DNA of 9,559 nucleotides, taken from Bacteroidota bacterium. GTDB taxonomy: Bacteria; Bacteroidota; Bacteroidia; Bacteroidales; VadinHA17. Position 1 is the first letter of the stretch. Every line of letters begins with the position of its first letter. Shown here one piece after another: positions 1 through 6,577 of the stretch. The notes below the pieces were generated by a model. That model did no database searches. It was not told the DNA's origin and saw only the letters and a list, made by a program, of their open reading frames with translations. Where the stretch lies: assembly GCA_030642585.1 (NCBI GenBank), contig DAOWNN010000060.1, positions 1 through 9,559 of the forward strand, read 5' to 3'. The position numbers and the translations under genes were made by a program.

Positions 1-40
1 AAATAGGAGAAGTTGAACCAGGAGCTAATATTCAATTCCA

Positions 41-76
41 AAGCCTCAGCCTTAGCCTTCTTTTTTATTTAGCCTT
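41..76. repeat. Short period-6 AGCCTY tract
   Basis: Just beyond the stop of rfbB, the plus strand reads AGCCTC, AGCCTT, AGCCTT back to back at 42-59, and a fourth AGCCTT appears at 71-76. Read on the minus strand this is GGCTAAGGCTGAGGCT, open in one frame towards the left edge but with a TAA just before it and no plausible start codon, so I do not call a gene. It may be the beginning of a longer simple-repeat tract lying outside the window. Only a handful of units are visible, so confidence is low. Confidence 0.3.
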
Positions 77-83
77 TCACAAA

Positions 84-1139
84 CTATCTTTTTGAATATT
101 GTTGATCATAGTATAATTCATACTCTCCTGTAAGTATGTGATCAAGCCAATCCTGGTTTTTCAGATACCAATTCACTGTTTCTGAAAGTCCTGTCTTAAA
201 ATCCAGCTTAGGTTGCCAATCCAGTTCTGAGGCAATTTTTGAAGAATCAATTGCATATCTTAAATCATGGCCTGCCCGGTCCTTTACAAAACGAATTAGT
301 CTTTCAGATGTCCCTTCTGTCCGATCCAGTTTTTGGTCCATGATCTTGCAAAGCATTTTGATCAGATCCAGGTTTTTCCATTCATTATTTCCTCCAACAT
401 TATAAGTTTCTCCAGGTTTTCCTTTATGAAAAATCAAGTCAATTGCCGCTGCATGATCCTCTACATATAACCAGTCTCTTATATTTTCTCCTTTTCCATA
501 AACCGGAATCTCTTTGGATAACATGATGTTATTAATGGCGAGAGGAATAAGTTTTTCGGGGAATTGATTTGGTCCGTAATTATTGGAGCAGTTTGATAGT
601 ACAACAGGGAAATTATAAGTGTGGTAAAATGCCCTGACCAGGTGATCAGAACCAGCCTTGGATGCAGAATAAGGACTACGGGGATCATAGGCAGTGTTTT
701 CTGTAAAAAGACCCTTTTCTCCAAGTGATCCATAAACCTCGTCAGTGGATATATGGTAAAAGCGAAGAAATCCGGAATTCTTTTTTCTGTATTCCTGGGC
801 AACATGCAACAAATTGGCTGTTCCTAACATGTTTGTCATTATGAACTCCAGAGGATCTGAGATAGACCGGTCAACATGAGATTCTGCAGCCAGATGAATG
901 AGGCCGGTGAATTTGTATTTTTTGAACAATTTCTTTAAAAACTGCAGGTCCACAATATCCCCTTTTATAAAAGTATAATTGGTCATATCTGCTACATCCT
1001 GCAGGTTTTCAAGGTTTCCGGCATAGCTAAGTTTATCAATATTTATTATCTCATATTCAGGGTAGTTTGTTAAGAATCTTCTAACAACATGAGAACCTAT
1101 AAATCCAGCACCACCGGTGATTAATATTTTATGTTGCAT
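84..1139 (-). CDS. rfbB: dTDP-glucose 4,6-dehydratase (RmlB/RfbB)
   Basis: This enzyme converts dTDP-glucose to dTDP-4-keto-6-deoxyglucose in the cytoplasm. It is the second step of dTDP-L-rhamnose synthesis and a branch point to other 6-deoxysugars. The 351-residue product is full length for the family and belongs to the extended short-chain dehydrogenases. The NAD-binding motif TGGAGFIGSH lies at residues 8-17. The dehydratase signature STDEVYG begins at 131, giving the T132-D133-E134 active-site triad, and the YSASK motif gives catalytic Y157 and K161. The ATG at 1137-1139 starts 4 nt after the galE stop, and the protein begins directly with the Rossmann strand, so the start is secure. It is the last gene of the visible minus-strand run. 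No rmlA, rmlC or rmlD is present; they may lie further left. Because only rmlB is seen, the final deoxysugar cannot be named from this window. Confidence 0.96.
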   Translation of the reverse strand: MQHKILITGGAGFIGSHVVRRFLTNYPEYEIINIDKLSYAGNLENLQDVADMTNYTFIKGDIVDLQFLKKLFKKYKFTGLIHLAAESHVDRSISDPLEFIMTNMLGTANLLHVAQEYRKKNSGFLRFYHISTDEVYGSLGEKGLFTENTAYDPRSPYSASKAGSDHLVRAFYHTYNFPVVLSNCSNNYGPNQFPEKLIPLAINNIMLSKEIPVYGKGENIRDWLYVEDHAAAIDLIFHKGKPGETYNVGGNNEWKNLDLIKMLCKIMDQKLDRTEGTSERLIRFVKDRAGHDLRYAIDSSKIASELDWQPKLDFKTGLSETVNWYLKNQDWLDHILTGEYELYYDQQYSKR

Positions 1140-1143
1140 TCGT

Positions 1144-2169
1144 TTAAGATTGGTTTTTATTTAGTTGTTTCTCCCAGTCCCATGCAGTTTTCATGGCTTC
1201 ATCCAGTGAACTTTCAGTTTTCCATCCCAATTCTTTTGTAGCAAGGGAAGTGTCGGCCCAGATCTTTTCAATATCTCCATGTCGCCTGTCCACAACTTTA
1301 TAATTTAAGGTCTTTCCACTAACCCGGTTAAAGGATTGTATCATTTCAAGTACAGAAACTCCTTTTCCCATTCCCAGGTTAAAAACCTCATAGGGCTTTT
1401 TATTTTGCTGATTAAGAAGTCTTTTCAAAGTAGCTACGTGTGCTTTTGCCAGGTCTACCACATGCAGATAATCGCGAACTGCCGTTCCGTCAGGGGTTTC
1501 ATAATCATTCCCAAAGATTTTTAATTGATCACGCAAACCAATTCCGGTTTGCGTGATATATGGAACAAGATTTTCAGGTTCACCAATAGGTAGTTCGCCA
1601 ATATGGGAGGAAGGATGTGCTCCGATAGGATTAAAATAACGCAGGGCAACAGCATGAATTTTATCCTGGGAATTAACAAATTCCTGAAGGATCTCCTCTG
1701 CAATTTGCTTTGTGTTTCCATAGGGCGATTCTGCAGGTTGAACAGGAGAATTCTCGGTTACCGGTAGTTCCCGGGCCTCTCCGTAAACGGTGCACGAAGA
1801 AGAGAAAACCATAAAAGGAACCTGGTATTTTCTCATTGCCTCAAGTAGATTTAATAAAGAAACCAGGTTGTTATGATAGTATTTTATAGGATTTTCAACA
1901 GATTCTCCAACTGCTTTATAGGCGGCAAAATGAATTATCGCATCAATATTGCTATTTTTCTTGAAAAAATCATCCAGTGGTTCAGCCTGGCAAAGATCGA
2001 GTTTCTCGAATTTGGGTCGAATACCTGTAATGGCTTCTATACCATCCAAAACTTCAATTTTTGAATTTGATAAGTTATCAATGATGACAAGGTCAAAACC
2101 CTGGCTCACCAATTCCACAGAAGTATGTGAACCAATATAACCCGTACCTCCTGTAACCAAAACTTTCAT
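1144..2169 (-). CDS. galE: UDP-glucose/UDP-hexosamine 4-epimerase (GalE)
   Basis: GalE interconverts UDP-glucose and UDP-galactose by NAD-dependent C4 epimerisation in the cytoplasm, and some members also act on UDP-GlcNAc/UDP-GalNAc. The 341-residue product has the usual length. It shows TGGTGYIGSH at 6-15, FSSSCTVYG at 122-130 (S125 in the position of the catalytic serine), YGNTK giving Y150 and K154, and the uridine-pocket region RYFNPIGAHPSS from 177. By alignment from memory with E. coli GalE (RRPGDLPAYWADAS), the residue at the pocket position of Tyr299 is Ile303 here (RRHGDIEKIWADTS). A smaller residue there is associated with acceptance of N-acetylated substrates, so dual activity is plausible but unproven. 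The stop is 4 nt before rfbB, and the ATG lies 39 nt after the dehydrogenase stop; I found no convincing promoter in that gap. The coding sequence contains a perfect inverted repeat at 1528-1557, listed separately. Confidence 0.95.
   Translation of the reverse strand: MKVLVTGGTGYIGSHTSVELVSQGFDLVIIDNLSNSKIEVLDGIEAITGIRPKFEKLDLCQAEPLDDFFKKNSNIDAIIHFAAYKAVGESVENPIKYYHNNLVSLLNLLEAMRKYQVPFMVFSSSCTVYGEARELPVTENSPVQPAESPYGNTKQIAEEILQEFVNSQDKIHAVALRYFNPIGAHPSSHIGELPIGEPENLVPYITQTGIGLRDQLKIFGNDYETPDGTAVRDYLHVVDLAKAHVATLKRLLNQQNKKPYEVFNLGMGKGVSVLEMIQSFNRVSGKTLNYKVVDRRHGDIEKIWADTSLATKELGWKTESSLDEAMKTAWDWEKQLNKNQS
1528..1557 (-). repeat. Perfect 12-bp inverted repeat inside galE
   Basis: ATCACGCAAACC at 1528-1539 is the exact reverse complement of GGTTTGCGTGAT at 1546-1557, separated by a 6-nt loop. 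On the galE mRNA the two arms are each exactly four codons and the loop two codons (I205-T208, G209-I210, G211-D214), so codons pair ATC/GAT, ACG/CGT, CAA/TTG and ACC/GGT. The transcript could form a stable hairpin here. No U-tract follows on the mRNA side, so this is not an ordinary intrinsic terminator. The structure is directly visible; any function is unknown. Confidence 0.75.
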
Positions 2170-2208
2170 GTATATAAAAATATATTTAGTTGCAATTTGA
2201 CATATTGA

Positions 2209-3498
2209 TTAGAGGCTCCAATAATCAAGTTTTTTGATTTTCCCTCTGTACACCCCTTTAATATCTACAATAAGACCTTTCGGATTTAACAGATCAATAA
2301 AATAGGATTCATGCAATTCAGCATACTCAGAATGACTCACAGCCACAATTACTGCGTCATAATTTGTGCCGTTTTTTTCTTTAAGTTCAAAACCATATAC
2401 TTCTTTGACTTCTTCAGGATCAGCATAAGGATCAGTAACATCAACATTCACCCCAAAAGAATGTAGCTCTTTTACAATGTCAACAACTTTAGAATTTCTG
2501 ATATCACTTACATTTTCTTTAAAAGTGGCACCCATTATTAACACTTTGGAATCCCGGATATTTTTTTCATTAGCAATGATTTTTTTTACGGTTTGCTTTG
2601 CTACATAGCCTCCCATGGAATCATTTACAAAGCGACCTGAACTGATAATTTGTGCATGATAGCCGATTTGTTTGGCTTTGTAAGTCAGATAATATGGATC
2701 TACACCAATACAATGCCCTCCCACTAAACCCGGAAAAAATTTTAAAAAATTCCATTTCGTTCCGGCGGCTTCCAAAACCTCATAAGTATTAATTCCTAAT
2801 CGTCCAAATACTATAGAAAGCTCATTCATAAAAGCAATGTTAATATCTCTCTGCGTATTTTCAATGATTTTGGCAGCTTCTGCAACTTTTATAGAGCTGG
2901 CACGATGAATACCAGCTGTAATGATCATTTCGTAAGTCTTTGAGATATTTTCAAGAGACTCTTCATCACATCCCGAAACAACCTTGACAATGCTTGTGAG
3001 AGTGTGTACTTTATCACCCGGATTTATTCGTTCGGGTGAAAAACCAACCTTAAAATCCTGTATATACTTGAGACCTGAAGATTCTTCCAGCAGAGGAATG
3101 CACTCCTCCTCGGTACACCCCGGATATACGGTTGATTCATATACAATATAATCTCCCTTTTTCATGTTTTTTCCTACCATTGCGGTAGCTGAAAGAAGAG
3201 GTTTCAGGTCAGGGAGATTATAATCATCTATTGGGGTGGGAACAGCAATAATATGAAACCCGGCCTGTGCAATGATTTCGGGCGAGGAAGAAAATTGAAT
3301 GTCTGTATTTTCAAAAGCTTCAGGATCCAATTCATTACTTGGATCCTTTCCCTTCTTCATTAAACTTATACGATCTTCCTGGATATCATATCCAACAACC
3401 GGAACCTTTCTGGCAAACTCAAGTGCTATGGGAAGACCAACGTACCCCAGGCCAATTACTGAAATTTTTGTTTTTTTATCAACTATATTTTTATACAT
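2209..3498 (-). CDS. tviB: UDP-N-acetylhexosamine 6-dehydrogenase, TviB/WbpO type
   Basis: This enzyme performs the two-step NAD-dependent oxidation of C6 of a UDP-HexNAc to the uronic acid, the first step of the pathway encoded by the three genes upstream. The 429-residue product has the UDP-glucose/GDP-mannose dehydrogenase domain order: N-terminal Rossmann domain with GLGYVG at 16-21, TPID at 88-91, YESTVYPG at 120-127, central domain with SPERINPGD at 154-162 (E156) and K210/N214 in EAAKIIENTQ, catalytic C263 in GGHCIGVDPYY, then a C-terminal UDP-binding domain with GATFKENVSDIRN. The wording of SPERINPGD and GLVGGHCIGVDPYYLT matches my recollection of TviB (UDP-GlcNAc) and WbpO (UDP-GalNAc) rather than of P. 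aeruginosa PAO1 WbpA, so the substrate epimer is open. It starts 16 nt after the wbpB stop. No Shine-Dalgarno site is evident. Family assignment is strong; the symbol is by similarity. Confidence 0.9.
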   Translation of the reverse strand: MYKNIVDKKTKISVIGLGYVGLPIALEFARKVPVVGYDIQEDRISLMKKGKDPSNELDPEAFENTDIQFSSSPEIIAQAGFHIIAVPTPIDDYNLPDLKPLLSATAMVGKNMKKGDYIVYESTVYPGCTEEECIPLLEESSGLKYIQDFKVGFSPERINPGDKVHTLTSIVKVVSGCDEESLENISKTYEMIITAGIHRASSIKVAEAAKIIENTQRDINIAFMNELSIVFGRLGINTYEVLEAAGTKWNFLKFFPGLVGGHCIGVDPYYLTYKAKQIGYHAQIISSGRFVNDSMGGYVAKQTVKKIIANEKNIRDSKVLIMGATFKENVSDIRNSKVVDIVKELHSFGVNVDVTDPYADPEEVKEVYGFELKEKNGTNYDAVIVAVSHSEYAELHESYFIDLLNPKGLIVDIKGVYRGKIKKLDYWSL

Positions 3499-3514
3499 GG
3501 GTAAATATTTATTA

Positions 3515-4471
3515 TTACTTAATATTTTTACAAAAGGGGTGATAGTCCCCTTTACATCCTACAGGTACTGCATTTCTAATATCATAAACAGTTTTTATAC
3601 TACTCTGCACCTCCTTAATACCAAAGCCTTTTCCTGAAAGGATATTTTCATAACTACGTGTATGAAGGTTAGTAAATCCATCACTGAATTCAATCTCCTG
3701 GTCATCCAGTTTCAGTGAACGGAATGTTCTCTGCCCTTTGGCTTTTATTTCCTTAGGAATATCATCATAATCCACACTTAAAAACCACCTTACTCTTGCT
3801 TTTTTAAGGTTTAAATAGCCGGCAACCTTATTATTTCTTGATATATGGACAATATTTCCTTCAACTTCTCCGAAAATCCAGGTTAGCATATCAAAAAAAT
3901 GTACTCCAATATTGGTTGCAACCCCTCCGGATTTTTGAATATCTCCTTTCCATGAGAAAAAATACCAATTTCCCCTGCTGGTAATATAACTTAAATCGAT
4001 ATCGTAAATCTTATCTTTAGGGCCATTTTCAATTCTTTTTTTCAGCTCTATTATTGACGGATGAAGCCTCAATTGCAAGAGATTGTAAACATTTTTTCCA
4101 GTTTCCTTTTCAAAATCCTGTAGTGCATCTACATTCCAGGGATTAAGAACCATAGGCTTTTCGCAAATAGCATCTGCCTGATGTCGAAGAGCAAAACGAA
4201 TGTGTGCATCATGTAAAAAGTTTGGCGAACAGATAGATACATAATCCATATGAATGCCATTTCTTTTTACTTTATCTAAATGTCTGTCGAATCTTTCGAA
4301 CTCAACGAAAAAATCTGAATCAGGGAAGTACTGGTCTATAACACCAACACTGTCAAACTGATCTAGAGAAGCAATCAGATGGTTCCCGGTTTCTTTGATG
4401 GCTTTCAGGTGCCTTACTGCGATATATCCGGCAACGCCAATTAGAGAAAAATTTTTAGATTTATGGAGCAT
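3515..4471 (-). CDS. wbpB: UDP-N-acetyl-hexosaminuronate 3-dehydrogenase (WbpB-like, Gfo/Idh/MocA family)
   Basis: WbpB oxidises C3 of UDP-GlcNAcA to the 3-keto sugar. In the characterised pathway it works in tandem with WbpE and regenerates its bound NAD by reducing 2-oxoglutarate. The 318-residue product resembles Pseudomonas WbpB along its whole length as I remember it: N-terminal nucleotide-binding stretch LIGVAGYIAVRH at 10-21, DYVSICSPNFLH at 76-87, the family CEKP motif with K105, TSRGNWY at 164-170, and GVATNIGVHFFDML from 183 with H191. K105 and H191 are the likely catalytic pair. The less glycine-rich nucleotide motif (GVAGYI) is normal for WbpB and is not a defect. The gene lies between wbpD (63-nt gap containing a good promoter) and the 6-dehydrogenase (16-nt gap). 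The start at 4471 puts the first Rossmann strand about 8 residues in, as expected. Confidence 0.93.
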   Translation of the reverse strand: MLHKSKNFSLIGVAGYIAVRHLKAIKETGNHLIASLDQFDSVGVIDQYFPDSDFFVEFERFDRHLDKVKRNGIHMDYVSICSPNFLHDAHIRFALRHQADAICEKPMVLNPWNVDALQDFEKETGKNVYNLLQLRLHPSIIELKKRIENGPKDKIYDIDLSYITSRGNWYFFSWKGDIQKSGGVATNIGVHFFDMLTWIFGEVEGNIVHISRNNKVAGYLNLKKARVRWFLSVDYDDIPKEIKAKGQRTFRSLKLDDQEIEFSDGFTNLHTRSYENILSGKGFGIKEVQSSIKTVYDIRNAVPVGCKGDYHPFCKNIK

Positions 4472-4494
4472 GGGTTTTAATTCAGTTTAATCTA

Positions 4495-4523
4495 CAAAGT
4501 TAATGAAAAGAGCTTGTGATCAA
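4495..4523 (-). promoter_or_regulatory. Bacteroidota-type promoter upstream of wbpB
   Basis: On the minus strand, TTG (4521-4523) is followed after 18 nt by TAACTTTG (4495-4502). This is an exact fit to the TTG-N17-23-TAnnTTTG consensus of Flavobacterium and Bacteroides housekeeping promoters. Transcription would begin around 4485-4490, leaving a short leader of about 15-20 nt before the wbpB ATG at 4471. The site lies wholly in the 63-nt gap between wbpD and wbpB. It suggests that wbpB, the 6-dehydrogenase, galE and rfbB can be transcribed independently of wbpE-wbpD. Consensus match only; no experimental support is visible. Confidence 0.6.
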
Positions 4524-4534
4524 TGAAGGTGGGT

Positions 4535-5119
4535 TTAGGATTTTGTAACTTTTGACACCTTCCCGGCTTTCAAAATATATATTTCTTTGCTTTCAGAACA
4601 TAAGGCAAATCCATTGCTGTCAAAATTTAATCGTTGCCCCCAATGACTCATCCAGCCAATATGTTTGCCAGGATTACCAAGCACCAGGGAATGGGGCTGA
4701 ACATCTTTGGTAACTACAGCTCCGGCACCTATAAAGGAATAAGAACCAATACTAATGCCACAAATAATCGTGGCATTTGCACCAATAGTTGCTCCTTTTT
4801 TCACAAGTGTTTTAATGTATTCACCCTTACGTACAATACTGCTTCTGGGATTTATAATATTAGTAAAAACCATGGATGGACCAAGAAACACATCATCTTC
4901 ACATATAACACCAGTATAAATCGAAACGTTGTTTTGAACTTTCACATTCTGTCCAAGTATCACATCGGGTGAAACCACAACATTTTGCCCAATGTTGCAG
5001 TTATTCCCAATTTTTGAACCGGTCATTATATGGGAAAAGTGCCATATTTTTGTTCCCTTTCCGATGATAGCACCCTCATCTATTACAGATGATTCATGCA
5101 CGAAATATTCTTTTTTCAT
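4535..5119 (-). CDS. wbpD: UDP-3-amino-hexosaminuronate N-acetyltransferase (WbpD-like)
   Basis: This enzyme transfers acetyl from acetyl-CoA to the 3-amino group made by WbpE, completing the UDP-2,3-diacetamido-2,3-dideoxy-uronic acid. The 194-residue product is close to the length of WbpD (about 191) and is a left-handed beta-helix protein built of hexapeptide repeats: VIDEGAIIGKGTKIW from 12, SKIGNNCNIGQNVVVS from 35, QNNVSIY from 62, FLGPSMVFTNIINPRS from 78, then KKGATIGANATIICG from 107 and the closing GNPGKHIGWMS at 148-158. The blocks IWHFSHI, FTNxxNPRS, LVKKGATIGAN and IGWMS recall WbpD specifically rather than general serine or maltose acetyltransferases. It functions as a trimer in the known family. 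The start codon is 1 nt beyond the wbpE stop, so the two genes are almost certainly translated from one message. It ends 63 nt before wbpB. Confidence 0.93.
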   Translation of the reverse strand: MKKEYFVHESSVIDEGAIIGKGTKIWHFSHIMTGSKIGNNCNIGQNVVVSPDVILGQNVKVQNNVSIYTGVICEDDVFLGPSMVFTNIINPRSSIVRKGEYIKTLVKKGATIGANATIICGISIGSYSFIGAGAVVTKDVQPHSLVLGNPGKHIGWMSHWGQRLNFDSNGFALCSESKEIYILKAGKVSKVTKS

Positions 5120-5120
5120 A

Positions 5121-6254
5121 TCAAATTTTCTGAATGATCTCTAAAAGATTCTGACTTATATAATCTATTTGTTCCTGAGTAAGTTCAGTATGAATGGGAA
5201 GAGAAATCACTGAATTACACAAATCATTGCTTGTTGAAAAATTCTCTTCGGCATAAGCAATACTTGTATAAGCTTTTTGTTTATGCAGAGGCACAGGGTA
5301 ATAGATCATTGCAGGAATAGATTTATGCTGAAGCTTCTTAATAAGCAGATCCCTGTCAATGCCATTTGTTTTCAGGGTATATTGATGAAAAATATGGTTT
5401 GACCATGGAACTCTTTCAGGAATGGTGAGGCGTTTTTCTGCAGAAAAAGCATTATCATATGCTATAGCTGCTTTCTGCCTGGCAAGATTATAAGAGTCGA
5501 GATAGTTAAGCTTTATCTTTAATACTGCTGCCTGGATGCTATCGAGTCGCGAATTTACACCAACATAATCATGGTAGTAACGAACTTTCATTCCATGGTT
5601 TACAATATATCTTAGTTTTTCAGCAAGTTTATCATCATTAGTAAAAATTGCTCCAGCATCCCCATAAGCTCCAAGATTTTTTGAAGGAAAAAATGAAGTG
5701 CATCCTATGTTTCCCAGTGATCCCGCTTTTTTTCTGTTACCATTTTTAAAAATATAATCAGCTCCCATTGCTTGCGCAGAGTCTTCAATTACCACCAAAT
5801 TGTGCTTCCTGGCAATTGAAATGATCTCTTCCATTTGAGCACACTGGCCATATAAATGCACAGGAATAATAGCTTTTGTTTTTCCAGTGATTGCTTTTTC
5901 AATTTCTACAGGATCAATAGTGAAATTGCCCGGGTGCACATCTACCAGTTTTGGGCTTAAACCTAATAATGCGATTGTTTCTGCAGTTGCCACAAAGGTA
6001 AAATCAGCTGTAATCACCTCATCTCCAGGCTGTAGCCCTGAGGCCATAAGAGCCACCTGCAAGGCATCTGTACCATTGGCACAGGGAATGACATGTTTAA
6101 CCCCCATGTAGTTTTTCAGGGAGGTTGTGAATTCCTCTACCACAGGGCCATTGATAAATGATGTGGATAAAAGTACCTCTTTTATTGCAAGGTCAATCTC
6201 TTCACTTATTTTTTCATACTGACCTCTGAGGTCAACCATCCTGATCTCATCCAT
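5121..6254 (-). CDS. wbpE: PLP-dependent UDP-3-keto-hexosaminuronate aminotransferase (WbpE-like, DegT/DnrJ/EryC1/StrS family)
   Basis: This enzyme aminates the 3-keto sugar produced by WbpB, using L-glutamate as donor; the 2-oxoglutarate formed can recycle WbpB's cofactor. The 377-residue product is a fold-type I sugar aminotransferase with PCANGTDALQVALM at 57-70, PGDEVITADFTFVATAET at 76-93, VIPV then LYGQCAQ around 129-140, EDSAQAMGA at 157-165 (D158 binding the pyridine nitrogen), and SFFPSKNLGAYGDAGA with the Schiff-base lysine K192. The C-terminal YYPVPLHKQ block is also present. SFFPSK and the closely matching ANGTDALQ context favour WbpE over other DegT members, and the adjoining wbpD and wbpB agree. 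It is the first gene of the visible run, with a 1-nt gap to wbpD. The ATG at 6252-6254 is the first start that keeps the whole conserved N-terminus (MVDLRGQY). Confidence 0.93.
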   Translation of the reverse strand: MDEIRMVDLRGQYEKISEEIDLAIKEVLLSTSFINGPVVEEFTTSLKNYMGVKHVIPCANGTDALQVALMASGLQPGDEVITADFTFVATAETIALLGLSPKLVDVHPGNFTIDPVEIEKAITGKTKAIIPVHLYGQCAQMEEIISIARKHNLVVIEDSAQAMGADYIFKNGNRKKAGSLGNIGCTSFFPSKNLGAYGDAGAIFTNDDKLAEKLRYIVNHGMKVRYYHDYVGVNSRLDSIQAAVLKIKLNYLDSYNLARQKAAIAYDNAFSAEKRLTIPERVPWSNHIFHQYTLKTNGIDRDLLIKKLQHKSIPAMIYYPVPLHKQKAYTSIAYAEENFSTSNDLCNSVISLPIHTELTQEQIDYISQNLLEIIQKI

Positions 6255-6278
6255 ATTTGGGGATTAATAATTCAAATA

Positions 6279-6306
6279 CGAAAATAACTAAAAAAACCCT
6301 ACTGAA
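6279..6306 (-). promoter_or_regulatory. Possible degenerate promoter for wbpE-wbpD
   Basis: On the minus strand, TTC (6304-6306) precedes TATTTTCG (6279-6286) by 17 nt. Each element has one mismatch to the TTG-N17-23-TAnnTTTG consensus. The distance to the wbpE ATG is the same as in the better wbpB promoter (24 nt from the -7 box to the start codon, against 23). A gene must be transcribed from somewhere in this gap because the next gene is divergent, which makes a promoter here likely even though the exact site is uncertain. Confidence 0.35.
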
Positions 6307-6398
6307 ATCTGGTTTTTGTCATAGTATGAACCGAACATGAAAATTATTGCTAATAATAGTTTTGACTATGCCGGTCCCTTCGGGGTTCATTGAGAGCT

Positions 6399-6417
6399 GC
6401 CTGCCTGGCAGGTAGGC
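6399..6417. repeat. GC-rich palindrome, probably a dispersed intergenic element
   Basis: The 19 nt from GCCTGCCTG to GCAGGTAGGC form a near-perfect inverted repeat centred on 6408, with one G/T mismatch pair (6403/6413) that would be a wobble pair in RNA. Palindromes built from CCTGCC/GGCAGG units recur between genes in many Bacteroidota genomes, from memory. Only one copy is in this window, so its dispersed nature cannot be shown here. The tight centre argues for a DNA cruciform or binding site rather than a classical terminator loop. Confidence 0.5.
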
Positions 6418-6547
6418 TTCAGTCCATATAATAATAAAAGTAAATTTCTAAGGGATGAAACAATTTTAAATTAATAATCGTAGAACTTCAATAGAGCTAT
6501 TATTACGGCTTTCTTATTAAAAAGTTATATTTTAAACTTGGATTTGC

Positions 6548-6555
6548 TAAATTTG
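6548..6555 (+). promoter_or_regulatory. -7 box of the HU/SPOR gene promoter
   Basis: TAAATTTG fits the TAnnTTTG consensus exactly and lies 22 nt before the ATG at 6578, a spacing like that at wbpB. The upstream element is weak: only TTA (6525-6527), 20 nt away, approximates TTG. The predicted leader would be about 15-20 nt. The position supports transcription beginning close to the gene and favours the ATG at 6578. Confidence 0.45.
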
Positions 6556-6577
6556 TAGAAAGTTAACAAAGTTGAAT

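Larger units (their letters stand above)
6255..6577. other. Divergent intergenic region between wbpE and the HU/SPOR gene
   Basis: No plausible gene lies in this stretch of about 320 nt. On the wbpE side it is AT-rich and holds a degenerate promoter candidate. An AT-only hairpin (ATTATT-gct-AATAAT) sits at 6343-6357. A GC-rich island at 6371-6417 stands out from its surroundings: it contains CCC-TTCG-GGG (6376-6385), which could form a small stem with a UUCG tetraloop, and the palindrome at 6399-6417. The right part is again AT-rich and ends in a -7 box for the rightward gene. Confidence 0.6.

Noticed and set aside
1..83. Open minus-strand frame at the left edge (KAKAEALELN...)
   Set aside because: It is preceded by TAA, has no start codon in the visible part, and its apparent amino-acid pattern comes from the hexamer repeat. 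Not enough to call a gene.
479..805. Antisense and alternate-frame open stretches within rfbB, galE, wbpD, wbpE and metG (longest about 110 codons)
   Set aside because: All lie inside well-supported conserved genes and show no recognisable domain or initiation context; they are shadows of the real coding frames.
3322..3347. 9-bp perfect inverted repeat (AGGATCCAA / TTGGATCCT, 8-nt loop) within the 6-dehydrogenase gene
   Set aside because: It encodes two similar Asp-Pro contexts (KDPSNELDPE), and a 9-bp stem with a free choice of loop size is expected by chance in a window this long. No supporting context.
6255..6571. CRISPR, tRNA or structured small RNA in the divergent gap
   Set aside because: No repeated units, no cloverleaf or conserved T-loop, and only short isolated hairpins were found.
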